Shown: piece by piece, positions 35,435-48,687 of the stretch
Numbering within the stretch: position 1 is the stretch's first letter
Layout: each line of letters opens with the position of its first letter
Assembly: GCA_950295325.1 (NCBI GenBank)
Contig: OX485806.1
Span: 9,238,001-9,302,000, forward strand
DNA: 64,000 nt
DNA from: Polytrichum commune
Lineage: Eukaryota > Streptophyta > Polytrichopsida > Polytrichales > Polytrichaceae
Reading direction: 5' to 3'
Notes under the pieces: model-generated
What the model was told of the DNA's origin: nothing
The model's database searches: none
Seen by the model: the letters and a program-made list of their open reading frames with translations, nothing else
Translations under genes and position numbers: made by a program

Positions 35435-35892
35435 ATTTAACAAGAGTCAAAAGAATGTTGTATGTCTCTAATATAACATAAAGATTGGGAATCTAGGACA
35501 GGGAGTGCAAAGAAAGTAATATCAGAAATGGCAGGTAAGAACTTACTCGAAAATGTTTTGCCATTAATATATTGTGTGGATCCCATGAGAGTGTATCGCT
35601 GATGCAACCTTCCTGATTCAATATCCCAAGAAACAGGATCAACGTCCTGTTCAACAGCGCAACATCACCACTGTCAATGGCAACAGATATATACAGACAA
35701 GATTCGAGGTAAAGGACACAACTGATGATCTTAAGACTTGAAAATTCATCTTCCAAGCGTGAGCTTCTTAGGTTAGTCTTCAGGACAACGTCATGGGTAG
35801 GGAAGCGATGGTGTTATGTTAAGAGCCGAGCAAGGACGGTGTGGCAGCTTTCAGTTTCATCATGGAAGTGTGTTTTGTTGTGTCATTGAGAG
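35435..35892. other. Intergenic, nothing recognised
   Basis: AT-rich sequence with short frames only. Confidence 0.4.
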
Positions 35893-36040
35893 CATAACAT
35901 TACTTAGATCCATAACAATGTTTTGTGGGACTGACAGTATTCCACGGAATATTCTTCACATTCAGACTGAATGTGGGGGATATTCCGTGGAATGTTGTCA
36001 GTCCCACGGAACACTATTATGGATCTGAATAATGTTATGA
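35893..36040. repeat. Near-perfect foldback, 73-bp arms
   Basis: The arm from CATAACATTA (35893) through CACATTCAG pairs with the arm ending TAATGTTATG (36040), with almost no loop. About 11 positions differ between the arms and every difference is a transition. It could be a foldback MITE or a small-RNA hairpin. No clear TSD was found. Confidence 0.8.
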
Positions 36041-36625
36041 GGTTTTCGTGAGAGGTTGGTGGTTGCTCTATGTATTCGTTTGTGATATTTGAAAACGGAA
36101 GAGCCCACATGATTGTTAGGTGTTGCTCTCTTGTTTTTTGGAGGACACCAATTGGATTGCGGTACTAAGGACCTTGTCTAGAAGGATTGGGGTTAGGACT
36201 TGTAAAGTCATGTGCACATTCCTTACACAATTATGAACTAAATTGAAGGATGCAATGGACAATCAAGGCCATCAATGTAGTGTTTCTTGTGTTAGCTGCA
36301 CTAATATTGTATTTAGAGTTACCAAATCTAGTTGTCTTGCTCAATACTAATTGTAAATTGCTCGTGTAGTGTCAATGCACCAACACTAAATGTGAACCTA
36401 ACATTATTTGTCATTCCTTGCAAAAGAATTTGGCCATTGTAGATTTGCAATGTTGCAATTAAATTCGCTTAGTAAGTGATTTTTCATCGAAATTTCAATC
36501 ATTCATGGCCATATTTCAATACAAAAAAGGTTAGGCTGCGGAATATACCAAAAGTGGATATCAGTTGGGATGATTGTATTTGTGAGCTTATTCATAAGAA
36601 GTGTCATTAGGAAATTTACCACGGT
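36041..36625. other. Intergenic, nothing recognised
   Basis: AT-rich sequence between the foldback and the hAT-type element; no frames worth calling. Confidence 0.4.
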
Positions 36626-36633
36626 GACATAAA

Positions 36634-37195
36634 CACGGGTAGGTCACTCTAAGGCATTTTTGTGCACCACGTGCGGCTGGGGGTTTTTTGTTTTGGGGCT
36701 ATTTACCTTCAAGGGCTGAATTAAAGCCTCCCTATAATTACTTAAATTTCAAAAATGGCCCATTTGTTTGCACCCTTCCATTACTTATATTGTCCAAGTC
36801 ATTGCAATTTTTTGTACTCTATATTCCTTTTAAGTAATAAAAGCTAATCTACTTCCTAACACATTGACGAGTGTTAAGGGAAACCATGGAAACAAAGAAG
36901 GGTGCAAACAAGTAATATCATTGCAAACAAAGTTATGAAGAAAACACATAGGAGACCATAGCAAACATACTAAACATACCTTCTAGGATCCTTATCTTCA
37001 GCCCCTATATTAATTTTACAAAAAAATAATGGCCCACATTTTATGTCCATCTAACTTACTTATAATGGGATTGTCTACATTTAATGGCCCCTTCATTATT
37101 TGGAATTCCTTTATAATTTTTATTTCAAATGATTTTAATCCTCTCTATATTATGCCGCACGTCGTTTTTAAAATGCACTAAGTGACCTACCCGTG
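36634..37195. mobile_element. hAT-type MITE, 562 bp
   Basis: Ends are inverted repeats: CACGGGTAGGTCACT on the left and its exact complement on the right, with similarity continuing for about 42 bp to ACGTGCGGC. An 8-bp duplication GACATAAA flanks it at 36626-36633 and 37196-37203. Eight-bp duplications and CA...TG ends are hAT traits. There is no coding capacity. Confidence 0.85.
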
Positions 37196-37203
37196 GACAT
37201 AAA

Positions 37204-39850
37204 TACCATATAACACTAAATACAATATTTACTATAGTAGTAGTTGCAATTAATTTATCCACTGATTATTCTTTTCCTTCTTGCTTGCCTCTTCTTTTTC
37301 CTTGAGCTTTTAATGATAGCAATATATATAAAGGAGAAGGGAAGACTCATCTAATGCATAACCAAGAAAGGAAGGAAGGGAGGGAGTATTGGATGGGATG
37401 TAGGGACATAAGAGAATTTTTACTTGATTTTGTCAAACATTTTTTGTCATCTTTCAAATGATGTGGCATCTCTATAGAATATTCTTTCCTTTAATGTTTA
37501 TAAAATATTTTTTTGAGAGGGAGGGGAATATTGGAAAGGTGAAATAAGTAGAGGTGAACCTAAAACTAGAAAGCATGGAATGGAACACAAGACAAAAAAA
37601 TCATACCGTTTAGCATCATCCCATTTTTGTGGCTTTGAAAGTGGAAGCTACACATCAAGTGTTTGTAAAGAATTGCACTATCTACAAACACAATTCATAG
37701 GTGGTTCATATATTTATCTCAAATCGATTAAGCAGAAAATTGCTTCATTATACTAGACGTAACACATTACATGTTTAAAAATTTAGGAACCAATAATCCG
37801 ACTATCAAAGTACCTATAGATAATAGACTAGCCACCTTGCATTTGGAGTATGTGAACTGTCTCATATCTCTAACCACATAAAAGGAATTCCTTGAAAACA
37901 AAAGAGTGTCCAAATGTTGCATCGAGTGGACGATATGACCCCAAAGGCCGTTTTTACATGAACATGAACATAAAAATTAGAAATTAAATTAAATTAAATA
38001 ATCACTTTTGACAAAATAAACATCTTTGATGTTCACGCAAAGTTTGCATTGAAGTGGAAAACCATCGATTGGAGCGAACACTCTCACATGAGCTCCTAAC
38101 ACAACAAAACATGACCACTTTCCACTTTGACATTTTTTGAACACATTCCAATGATCTTCAAATTGCACAGCTCATGAGTCAGATATGCATGTTGGCTTAA
38201 TGTTTATATTTATGTTAATTGCAGATGAATGTGTTAGGTAGGGCTAATGTAGGAAAAAGAAGTACCATCAACCCAAAATGGGTTGCTTAGGAAGTTAGTG
38301 GTTAAATTTGTTACAAGTAAGTTCAACTCTAATCAATTCACGAAGATGGAAGTTGTGTATTAATTAGATATAGAAAGTTGTGCAAGGTCACTACTCTAAC
38401 AAGATGGTGTGGCCATGAGAGACTTCGTCCCAATAATCTATTCAAAGTCTTTATTAAATAATAGTTAGGCATGCTTATTATAAATTGCATTGAATGAAGT
38501 TATAATTGTGAGTATTTTTATTGTACATAGGTATATGATTTGGAGGTTTAAATGCAAAATAGATAGGTTTATGATGATCTAGCCAATAAGCTTCCGTCGT
38601 CTTTGCTTTTGAATCATTTCCTGGAACATTTGTCAAAACATAATCAAGCAATGTATTACATTTTGTGGTACTATTATTTGTTTTTATATTTAAATCATGT
38701 CGGTTCATAAAACTTTGAAGGTGTAGTTTAGACTTTGGTTACAAACAGACCCAGGGAAACAATCAAGGTAGACTTAAAAGATGATTTGTGTATCATCTAG
38801 GTGTCTCAAGTAAGTTTGTTTATGGAAAACACAAGGTTATTTCATATCATTTCGGGTTTGAATTGACAATTAGGTGAGGATCTCAATGTCAGTACATGCA
38901 TTTGTGATGCTCATTCAATCTCACACTTTATACCCATTGCTCAACAATTGGGTTTCTTCCTTGGCTTTCTCAAGTTGTCTTCCACTTCTAGAGACTATTG
39001 ACCTTTCGCCAACCGCCTTCCTTAGACATACCTCCCTTGTAATATGCAATCCATAGTCTAAAATATACTACAATGACGGATAACCCTGGATATCCACCAG
39101 ATTACATGCATCACAAAACTATGCTCTTCCTCATTGAACACTTCATGGTTGAAATTATCCATTATTCTTCTATGATAGGGGAAAATATCAAAAGTAACTT
39201 CATCAGGTTGTATAACATTCTAGAATCACTCCAGTTCACATCCTCAAAACAATTTTCCTTCTCACAATTAATTCTCTGTACCCCGCCCCCTGTGGGCAAT
39301 TGATCTTGAGTTATACTTACTAATTCAGTACATTTTCACAGAAATTTCCCCCAATCACTCGCTTGAACTACAGTGATCAAAATCTCAACTTATATTTTCA
39401 GTTATAGACCATTGACTTCAAATCTCTTCAATCCCAAATTTGTTTGTCCATAGTGAAACCCCGAAATATGGCCTCCTAATTTCATTGTAAAAATGCTCAC
39501 ATCCAATTCGCTCCCTTTACTGCTACCCCTTCCATACTCACTGGTTAACTCACAATGTCTTTCAACAGGAAGAACCTTACTTCAATCCAACGTCTACAGA
39601 GTGCATAGTCGGTGTGAATATTTCTCTAAAGAATATACCTTATTTGCACTGGTTTTCACAGTAAGCATGAGAATGATTCCCTCCAAAATAGAAAGAGAAT
39701 GCCCACTTTAGTATGTCAATTTGCCACTAGGAGTAGTAAAGAGTGGTATCAATTCACCTGGATCCCAACATACTTCCACATTTTTCAATATGCACATCCC
39801 TCACAATTTTTTCTCCGCTGCCATTTTCAGTGGCCATAGTAATGGAGTTG
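37204..39850. other. Intergenic, nothing recognised
   Basis: AT-rich sequence with GGAAGGAAGGGAGGGAG near 37365 and short frames on both strands with no domains. Confidence 0.4.
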
Positions 39851-39990
39851 AGCTATGCCATTTAAGGTATGTAGTGTCATGTACACTATTTGTGAAGGGA
39901 CTAAACTAGATGCCTAGAGGTTTCAAAGTGTCACACCAACCTAATTGCCAACATGATTCCATTCATCAACATGAGTAACTTTTTTTTTTA
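39851..39990. repeat. Diverged single copy of the right-end 250-bp repeat
   Basis: TTTAAGGTATGTAGTGTCAT followed by GTACACTATTTGTGAAGGG and CCTAGAGGT parallels part of the units at 62894-63875 (ACGGTATTTAGTGTCACATA, CACTATTTGTGGAAGGG, TCTAGAGGT). The tandem repeat therefore belongs to a dispersed family. Confidence 0.6.
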
Positions 39991-42900
39991 AGTGAAAAAA
40001 TACCTACATTTATGGCACATTGGCATGCTTTAGATGATAGTCTTGCCTTTTAGTATGTAAGGGAAAATATTTTTGAGCATACTAACGACAAGCGTCATGT
40101 GTTTACATTTTAGTATGCAAGAGGAAGATATTCTTGTGCATACTAATGGCAACTATCATGTTTGTACACTTCAATCAACTTGTAGACCATTGTTTAGCAT
40201 AGGCACGCACCTCATAACACGATTGAACATACTCACATGCCAAAGATATTAGTAAGCGCACTTGAACGCCAAGTGTCATGAGGTGACACTTATGGTGAAT
40301 TTGTTAACCATCAACGTAACCTAGCAATACACCTCACAATAGAGTAAGTACGTGACACTCTTACACATGTAACACTTAATACTATATAGGTGTAGTCCTT
40401 GTATATTTAACTGAAATATAACCAATTGGCACAATTAGCCCCTGATGGTTTCGAAACCCAATTTGGGTTTCTCATACATACAATACTTTTTGAAACTGTC
40501 CAATGCGAACATACAATGTGTTGTGATTTTTTTGCACATATTGATAGCTTATGGTCCCATACAGAATAACTTGGAAAGAAGTTTATGAACTTGGGTTTCA
40601 TATCATCCAGTATAAATAGAGACTACGCAGCAAGTCTGAAATTGCTGGAAAGCTTTGAGGGGTTAACCAGAGGAATGCCTGGCCCATGGATGTATGTACA
40701 ACTATGCATTCTTCTAATATTCATTTTGCGCCAATGTAATCTCACCTAACCATTTTATCACAATGGGCCATGTAACTGTCATGGCCATCCATCGTCAAAG
40801 CCATATGTTCCTAACCTTTGTACACTTCCCAAAGACGTAAGAGTTATCCTCCAACTCAACATGACTTTTTGTTGGGAATTGGTTGTTTTTGCATACAACA
40901 CCTTCCATGTTCGCGGTATGTTTTCGGTGCACGCTTGGAGATAGTGTGGAGGTTTGAACAAAGAACATTCTATATCAGTTCATTGAGGGTCAAACTCATT
41001 TTGGCATGCCAAGAGGTGCTAAACTGCGTTTGGCCCTCATTGAAATGATATGGGTTCCCCTTCATTCAAACACTACCTCCAAGCACGCACCACAAGTGGA
41101 AAGAAATTGATGACGTCGTATGCAAACAACCAATGGAAAATTATAGGGGACCAACTCCCGACAAAATGTCCCATTGACTTGAAGGATAACTATAACTTCA
41201 ACCTTTGGAGACATTTCTTGAAGAAAGGAGAAGATGATCAACTGTAGAAACGTTTTTGCAGAGATGATGCAATCTTGCTTCACCAAACTCAGTGTCCACT
41301 CATAACACATGAGGAATTTCCCGTATCCCCCTAAACTTCCTGTAATGATTCTCATGAATCAGCTCAAAGATCTCCAAAACCAAAACCATTCAGCAATTAC
41401 CATGAAGTGAAGGAGGATACACATGAGGAATATGAACTACTCCAGGATTCTGTCATAAAAAGAAGAAAAGGAACTAAATATGGACCCAACACCCAACCTT
41501 TGCATCGTCAGGCTGAATCCCCAAGTAACCTGAAAGTCCCCACTGGGTTTCGATGAAACTACAAATACAGAGCCAAAGGCCCAAAATACACGAGAGGATA
41601 CATGTCATCATCCTAGCCCTGAAGAAACAAAATTGACTTATCAGTACAAAAAACACTACCCCGGTCCCAATCTGGTGGCTTGGGGAGTAAGTTGCTCAAA
41701 AGCTATAGCTCTTTGATGGTGGGGATGTCGGGCCAAATAGAAGACAAAACCTGCAGTTACTTGTGGCCCCAACTGAAAGCCAATACTTCCAATGTCCAGA
41801 TTACTTGAAAACATGGCCATCAAGGACTAGGACAGACCACACAAGCAGATGGATAACGAAATTCAACAGTTTTCAATCTACTGTATCTCTGGAACAATTG
41901 ATTGAAAGTGCAGACCATGTGCATCCGTCTGCAGCAATGGATTTAATGTTGACCACAACACCTTCAGAGAATTGAAGTGGAAATTTACCTCGCTGCTAGA
42001 ATGAAACTCGTGTCAGCACGGGTGGTGCGTGAAGGCAACTTCCGCGTCGTAAGCATTGGGTAAAAAGCGCTTTGTCAGGCAACTCGAGTGACGTGAATCA
42101 CCTGGGGCAAAGAGGGGAGAAGGTTGAGGAGGTGGCGTCCTTATCCATACTGAGGTCTCCATGGAGATTACTGGGGGGACTTGAAGGAATTGAGCTCGCA
42201 ATGACAAACAGCAAGAAATGCTTTCATAGGGTGATCGAGGTCAAAAGTCCTGTGAAGCTCTGATTAAGCTTCATCAAAATTCAAAACATCTTCGCTGACC
42301 ACCTCTCATGGCCACAAAGGTTCAGGCGCATGAGTAACAGTAACTACTCAGCAATGTCATTGAGAAATTCATCAACACCCTGGTATTTGAGAAATTTGAT
42401 TAGGGGGCCGGAAATTTTCACCAACAGGTTACTCCATCAGCCTAAGAACTTGGGAAGTGCAGACCTGCCAAAGCTTGCGAGAGCAATTTTACTTGATGGA
42501 GGTAGATACCATATAACTTTGTCATGGAGGGACACAAGTTCAAACCTGTAGGAAAGTGTCCATCTTCTCTGCCTTCTTGTCAGCTGTTTAGGGATGGCAA
42601 CAAATTGCTTCCCATGCTGCCAGAGCCACATGAATCATGGATTGTCAGGCATGGAGACAGAACCTCCGGGATGAAGTGCCTCTCTTGCATGTCATATCCA
42701 AATTTTGACACCAAATGTTCCATGCAAATGGGAAGTCTGAGAAGATCCAGATTCTTTGACTCGTCCAACCTGAGACTAAGCCCCTGCCGGGACATCCACA
42801 GAAGCGTGAAAAACTTCCTGCCAAGAATTATACAGCTGTGGAAGGCCTTAAGAATCCCATCAAGAAGCCCAGGAATATGTCCACGCTTTGAACATTAAAA

Positions 42901-43087
42901 AGCCTGCCATTGAGAAGCCGAGTACCCCAACCAAAGAAAATGAAAATTCCGACAAATGTGGATTGGCTACAAAGACCGATACGGTAGGTAGCCATGCTTG
43001 TCTGTATACCCAAAAAAATTGATGAAGTTACAGATGTCCTTCGTAACCCTCCACAAGCATCAGCAGATACCAAATTTGGCACCGGCA
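39991..43087. other. Intergenic and 3' region of the GT61 gene, no gene supported
   Basis: Short frames on both strands. The part nearest 43087 is downstream of the GT61 stop and may be transcribed 3' UTR. GC content rises above about 41.7 kb, but I found no coding motif there. Confidence 0.4.
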
Positions 43088-44683
43088 TCAAATGTTCTTT
43101 TCCTTTTCCTTTGAGAGCATCTCCTGAGTAGTAGTCCACCCATGCTGTTTTCGCCATCTTGGCAATGCCCTATGATCAAGAGAGAAATCGCTTTTTACCT
43201 GACTATTCTCGATTTTTCCAGGCACTTGTTGTACATCTGTGGAACAGCCCTCTCCCACCACGATTCTGCAGCTCGATGTCAGTTGTTTCAAAAGCCACTC
43301 TAATTGGTCAATGTCGATTGCAACTTTCTGGTTCTTCGCATAATTCATGCACCCGCGGGTGGAGAAGCAGTTTTTCCAACCATACAAATTGGCGTACATT
43401 CGCATCTTGAAAGGCATGCTACCTTGCTCAGCCAGCCAGGTCCCATACAGCTCGTAGTGGTTTAAATTCGCAGCGTGAACGTAATTTCCAAACCAGTCGA
43501 TGTAGTATAAGAGGGGGAACACTTCAAGAACTGTCGCAAATCGCCGAGCAAACAAGAAATTTACGTTGTGAGAACCGTGGGGCGTCAATACAACGTCTGT
43601 ATCAGCTATCAATTTAACCTGCTCACAAAAACCGCCACCGCCGCTCGTCACAACCTTTGGAACTACCGCCAATTCCCTCTCCAAGGTGAAAAGCACCTCT
43701 TCCATATTTGCAATGGACCGTGACGAGTTCACCCGCTCCAAAACAACAACATTCTTGACAGGCCTTGACGCATCCGTCACAGGAACCTTGCAAAACCCTA
43801 GAACTTTCTTTCTCAGCCACGCATTTGCCTCACGTCCAGGAATGTACCCCGCATTCGTCAACCCTGAGAACAAGATCGCATCCTCGAAGCAAATTTGTGG
43901 TTCACCAGCTCCAGGAGTGTTCAGAAACTTAACCATCAAGCTTTCGCGAAAAACCTTCAACAAACCTAACGACCAGCGTGAAACCGTACTCGGGTCTTGA
44001 GATGCGAACCAATGTAATGTGGAGTTTTGGAGACCGTACAAGTGGGATAGTAGAATCGCAGGAATGAGTTTCTCAGCTTCATGGTGAGGGTTCGGGCCAA
44101 CATTTGGACCATCAGGCATTAGCTTTACATCTGCAACCATTTGCAACCCCCTAATCCATTCTCCCTGTAATTTACTGCCTTCAACTGCAACCGGTTTGTG
44201 CGATGCGGAGTCCCAGCCAGGACAAATTCCTCTTTTTACAGGAACTTGCGCCCTTGGCAATAAGTTAGTAATGAGGCGTAAAACATCTGGAAGACCGCCT
44301 CCCGCGTCGACGACATCTTTTTGGAGATACGGCTGATCATCACAAACTGTGACTTCTGTTTGAGAAATGCACATCCCGTGCACGCGAGGAAAACATATTT
44401 TCCCACACGAGTCCGTGCACACGTAATTCTCGAAAACCTTGTAACTATGCTCTTCCTCGGAGCATGTGGTCGTCTCTTTGGATTTGAAGTGAGGAGGGGG
44501 TAATGACAAAAACCACAAAGCAGGGTACAGTGCAACAAGGCAGAAGAGAGGAATCAGTATGAAAGCGCGACGCAACCTCAACTTGTGCCTGCCTGACCTT
44601 GTGCTGGAGCGTTCAAGCAGCTTCCGTGACGTCCTCGACCTATCCAATGGAGAAGAAACTCTCGGTCTCTCCATTGTGCCCAT
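43088..44683 (-). CDS. GT61-family glycosyltransferase, Golgi type II membrane protein
   Basis: A single 531-aa frame. Residues 1-39 are a basic cytosolic tail, 40-60 a hydrophobic anchor (FILIPLFCLVALYPALWFLS) and the rest a lumenal domain, the Golgi type II layout. The GT61 (DUF563) core shows VVVLERVNSSRS (about 313-323), TDVVLTPHGSHNVNFLF (362-378) and FPLLYYIDWFGNYVH. Family members transfer xylose, arabinose or GlcNAc to glycans (for example N-glycan beta-1,2-xylosyltransferase and xylan-modifying enzymes); which applies here is unknown. The start at 44683 is followed by a second Met three codons later. A possible splice donor CAG|GTAAAA near the C-terminus (after residue about 492) means the last ~39 residues could instead be intronic. 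Confidence 0.9.
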   Translation of the reverse strand: MGTMERPRVSSPLDRSRTSRKLLERSSTRSGRHKLRLRRAFILIPLFCLVALYPALWFLSLPPPHFKSKETTTCSEEEHSYKVFENYVCTDSCGKICFPRVHGMCISQTEVTVCDDQPYLQKDVVDAGGGLPDVLRLITNLLPRAQVPVKRGICPGWDSASHKPVAVEGSKLQGEWIRGLQMVADVKLMPDGPNVGPNPHHEAEKLIPAILLSHLYGLQNSTLHWFASQDPSTVSRWSLGLLKVFRESLMVKFLNTPGAGEPQICFEDAILFSGLTNAGYIPGREANAWLRKKVLGFCKVPVTDASRPVKNVVVLERVNSSRSIANMEEVLFTLERELAVVPKVVTSGGGGFCEQVKLIADTDVVLTPHGSHNVNFLFARRFATVLEVFPLLYYIDWFGNYVHAANLNHYELYGTWLAEQGSMPFKMRMYANLYGWKNCFSTRGCMNYAKNQKVAIDIDQLEWLLKQLTSSCRIVVGEGCSTDVQQVPGKIENSQVKSDFSLDHRALPRWRKQHGWTTTQEMLSKEKEKNI

Positions 44684-45289
44684 TGCAAGAGGATGAAGAC
44701 ATGAGGCTATTTCTCTTTGACTCCATCTCCATCTCCGTCTCCGTATCTCACAAATTGCCCCACGATGTCTACCTCACATGGGTCCATTTAATCCATTCCA
44801 GACTCTATTGATCTCCTCAGCAAACCTCAGCAATCAACCAACTGAAGCAAAAGGGAACAAAAAAAACAAGTTAGGTCACATTACATACCTGCTGGAGGGA
44901 AAATGCAAATGCTCTCCAACACGAGGATTATAGGCTCTCAACCAACACGATAGCTTCCGCCTGTGAAGCCATTTAGACTGAAGATGCTCCAACTAAAGCG
45001 GCCTACGTACTAGATAATGGCCATCGGGTGGACCTGACCGAGCGGAGGGTGGCCACGAGCCAAGTGCACCCAATGGCCATTATCTAACAGAATCTCCATC
45101 GGGACAAGATTATGCACATTTTATATGAACTTTGTAAACAATTTGTTGGACAACATGACATTTTCTGAATGACGCGGATGTGTTTGAATGTGTGGTTCGC
45201 CCTAAGAAACTTCGAATGGAGGGCATAAATCTCTTTCCCATAGAATTTGCGCTCACAACACAAACAAAGAATCGCAAAACCCTAAGGCC

Positions 45290-46340
45290 CTAAACCTTTC
45301 CAGTCTTCCGATCCAGCTCGAGCTATCAGAGAAACAAAACATTGCTTAGAACGGAAACAATAGCAACCGATGAAGCACTTCAAATATACAACTTACCTAA
45401 TGCCCTCCAAACAACCTTCCCAAGCGTTCAATAAAAATCACTTCTGACATCTTCATGAGGAACTTTCATTGAAAACTCACACACTTGTCTCATTCGAACC
45501 ACCATCATCGTCATCATTCTCTAAACTCCATGCCAGCATTTGAGTGGATAACTTATGCGGAACATCCAAACCCTAATCTCCACAACAAGCGTCGCTCAAT
45601 CACTACCATCAACAAATATTCCTGACAAAAATCCTCGTCCATGCTTGAGCCTCTCCAAGAACAATAGACTTTCCACAAAATCCTGTGAAACCATTTAGTA
45701 GACTGGGGAAGCTTCAACTAAAGTGGCCTACATTCACAAAACAAAACAAAACAAATAAAACAAACAAACAAACAAACATAAACCTCTAAAACTTTCCAGT
45801 TCTTCCAATCAAACTCGAGCTATCAGAGGAACAAATACATTCCTTGGAACGGAAACGTGAACAGAAACTCGAGCAAACAAGCACCTCAAGTCTTACCAAA
45901 AAACTAGTTCCCTCCGAGAAGAAGAAGCCTTTCTAAGCACTCAAAAAACCACTTCTGACATCCACATGAGGAACTCCATTGCATACTCAAACATTGAAAA
46001 CCCATCTCACTCGAACCAAACCAAAACACATGCGTGAGTCAGCAGTGCACCTGGAGAAATTTTGTCTCCTCAAAAAATCTATCTTTCAACGTCATCTAAC
46101 TTAAACCGCGTGTCAAACAATCAAGTGGATAGCAAGTTCTGCAGATGATGCAAACCCTAATTAATCTCCACAACGAACAAGTGCTCAATCACTTAGCTTA
46201 CCATCAAAAAATATTCCTGCTGATTCTCTTTATCCGAATTTGAGCTTCTCCAAGAATAAAAATAATCCTCGATAATCCTATGAGGTGCAAAAGGTACACC
46301 CATAAGGTACACAACAAGCAACCGATCAGCAAGTAACTTC
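45290..46340. repeat. Imperfect ~500-bp tandem duplication
   Basis: The stretch 45290-45735 (CTTTCCAG, CTCGAGCTATCAGAG, CACTTCTGACAT, ATGAGGAACT, CAAACCCTAAT, ATATTCCTG, TCTCCAAGAA in order) recurs in the same order at about 45785-46300. A fragment of the end of the unit (CCTGTGAAGCCATTTAG, CAACTAAAGCGGCCTAC) is also seen at 44960-45008. It is old and heavily diverged. Confidence 0.65.
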
Positions 46341-48601
46341 TTCAATTGAAATACGAACCTGTGGAGCTCTAAGTAGCTCTAACTTCTGTCTCCTTTGCGT
46401 TCGGATGAAAGCATGTGATATGAATTTACCGTTCCAGTTACCGGTGGAGTTCCTCTTACGCCAACGGGCCTTAAATCCACACCCCAAGACACTTTGTGTA
46501 ATTTTGGGGACTTGTCATCGGAGGAAAAAAGGGCGAAAAAAACAGATAACAATTTGAAGTTCGTATGCAACTCTTGGAGATCAGCAAAATGACAGACAAA
46601 ATGGACCTTTAAGTGCCATCTATGGGGTCCACTAATGATGGACTTTAGGTGGGGATGACCACAAAATCAACTTGGTAATGTGTGTGAGTCTTTGTACTCA
46701 AGGTGGGTATTGTTAACCCTTTGTTTAAGCCTGCTACCACCACCTCGTTAAGTGATTGGGCACAGTTGGTGCTCTTCTTAAACCCATTTTACACTTTTCT
46801 TACATCACCACTACGATTGGTCAAAGTTGGTGGTCTCTTTGTACGTTAGTAGACATGTGTCTCAGGGGATGTACCTTTCTAGGCCTATAAAAAAAACATA
46901 CATGAGTACATAACCAAGGGGGAGGGGGGGTATTGGGATAGTGATGTACCAGATGAACTTTTAACTTACAAATATTGTAAATGAAAAAGATATAGGTGTA
47001 TGAGGGCTGAAAAGGAGTTTCAATGGAGAATTTGAATGGAATTATTTTGGATGAGTGTTGGTGGGTGTTTAGGGTTGGGGGTGGATATGGACAAGATGTC
47101 CTGATGGTATCAAAAGGGTGTTGGCAACAAATGGACTTACGATTTAAGCGATCACTTGATGGTAAACTTAGACAATGTCAGTGCGTCAACTTATATGACG
47201 TGTAGCATGGATATGAATACATACGAACTATTCCTAAAAAGTTTAATGGTTTTAGAAGTGGAAATTGGATTTCAAGCATTATACACATGAAGGATTATAT
47301 TTTTCCCTCGTACACAACTACCATATGCTTATCATGTGGCCTTTAGTTCATTGACTTTATTTTTGTGTGCACATATCTTGAGATAATTTCTCCAACATTA
47401 GAATGCATATAAATTTGTTTTTCCTACAAATTTTGCATATAGGGGGTTTTAAGAGAACCCTACGAACACATGTGCATTAAAGAAGGGTGCATCCCCATAG
47501 GAACTTTGTTTATCCAACATTGGACACCTATGTTTCAGTGCTATATGGTCACATGTTGATCTAAGAATAGACACTAAGAAGATATGTGTCTAAAAGATAT
47601 TCAACAACATGCTTAAAATAAGCTAACCATTCTAGGTCCAATGGTCAACATGATTGGGGGACCTGTATGACCACTTAATGAGCACAAGAATCTTCACTTT
47701 GATAATAAAGTATATGAACTCAAGAAACTACGAGGCAAGTGGTTCTAGGCACGATTTGGATTTGCTAATCATCTCACACTAATTGCATGTTTCATAGCCT
47801 ACGAGAAGTGAATGCAAAGAGAAATATCCAAATAACACACATCTACCTTAATGCCACACATGATTGTGGCTTTTAGCTTTGACTTACATAATGAATTCTC
47901 AGATTCACCAGTGGGTTGAGAACTAAGCATCTCAAAAAGGTTGGTGTTACATTTCAACACACAAATAGATAGAAACACCAGCCTCAAATGGAGGCAAGCA
48001 TAAATGAAGAGTCGCTTTATTTTAGCACACATATCTTTCTTGCAGTGACATAAGGTCAAATGTGGGTCTTATGGCAAGGCTCGTGGTTAAGAATGGACAC
48101 TAGAAAACACATGTTACGATGAGACTGGACTATGTGCTCGGATATAGGCACCATTCTAGATTCAATATCAAACAATATACTGTGAACATTTTGAAGAAAA
48201 ACAAATTTTCATTTTGGCATGTTAGATAGTTTTTACATATAATGACCCAAATTACCTATGACATTCGAAGTGGTCACAACACAACGACATAATTGGTCAC
48301 TCATCAAAAGCAGAGGGCACTCTGTCAACAACTCTCTTGCAGATTCTATTCATGTTCAACATTACATTTCATTCATAATCTATGATTTGCATTTAGGAGT
48401 AGACTGATGACGTCCCATAACATGCAAGAGCCAATGAATGTTTCGTTGCTATCATAACTCATCATCCACTCTTCACTCACCAATTTTGTGGTCCATAGCT
48501 TTGAGCTTCTTCATCTACCACCACCAAGTTCATTGGTGTGCAGTACATACAATTTATAGTTAATGCAAATCGTCTGAGATAGAAATAAAATCGGACAAAA
48601 G

Positions 48602-48606
48602 AAAAA
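48602..48606 (-). terminator. Pol III terminator of tRNA-Val
   Basis: Five consecutive T in the minus-strand transcript, 7 nt after the tRNA 3' end. Confidence 0.75.
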
Positions 48607-48613
48607 GGTAACA

Positions 48614-48687
48614 TGTTTTCGCCCGGGTTCGAACCGGAGACCTTCAGCGTGTTAGACTGATGTGATAACCAACTACACCACGAAAAC
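48614..48687 (-). tRNA. tRNA-Val(AAC)
   Basis: A 74-nt cloverleaf on the minus strand, ending in discriminator A at 48614. The acceptor stem pairs GTTTTCG with CGAAAAC (7 of 7). The A box is TGGTGTAGTTGG and the B box GGTTCGAACCC. The anticodon loop AGTCTAACACG reads AAC (wobble A, normally inosine). It is intronless and lacks encoded CCA, as in plant nuclear tRNAs. A T-run in the transcript (complement of AAAAA at 48602-48606) just downstream would stop RNA polymerase III. Confidence 0.95.

Larger units (their letters stand above)
44684..48613. other. Intergenic upstream of GT61; contains a local duplication
   Basis: No gene recognised. Besides the duplication at 45290-46340 it holds AAAC-type simple repeats near 45738-45778 and a poly-G run near 46920. 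The last few hundred bases before 44684 probably include the GT61 promoter. Confidence 0.45.
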
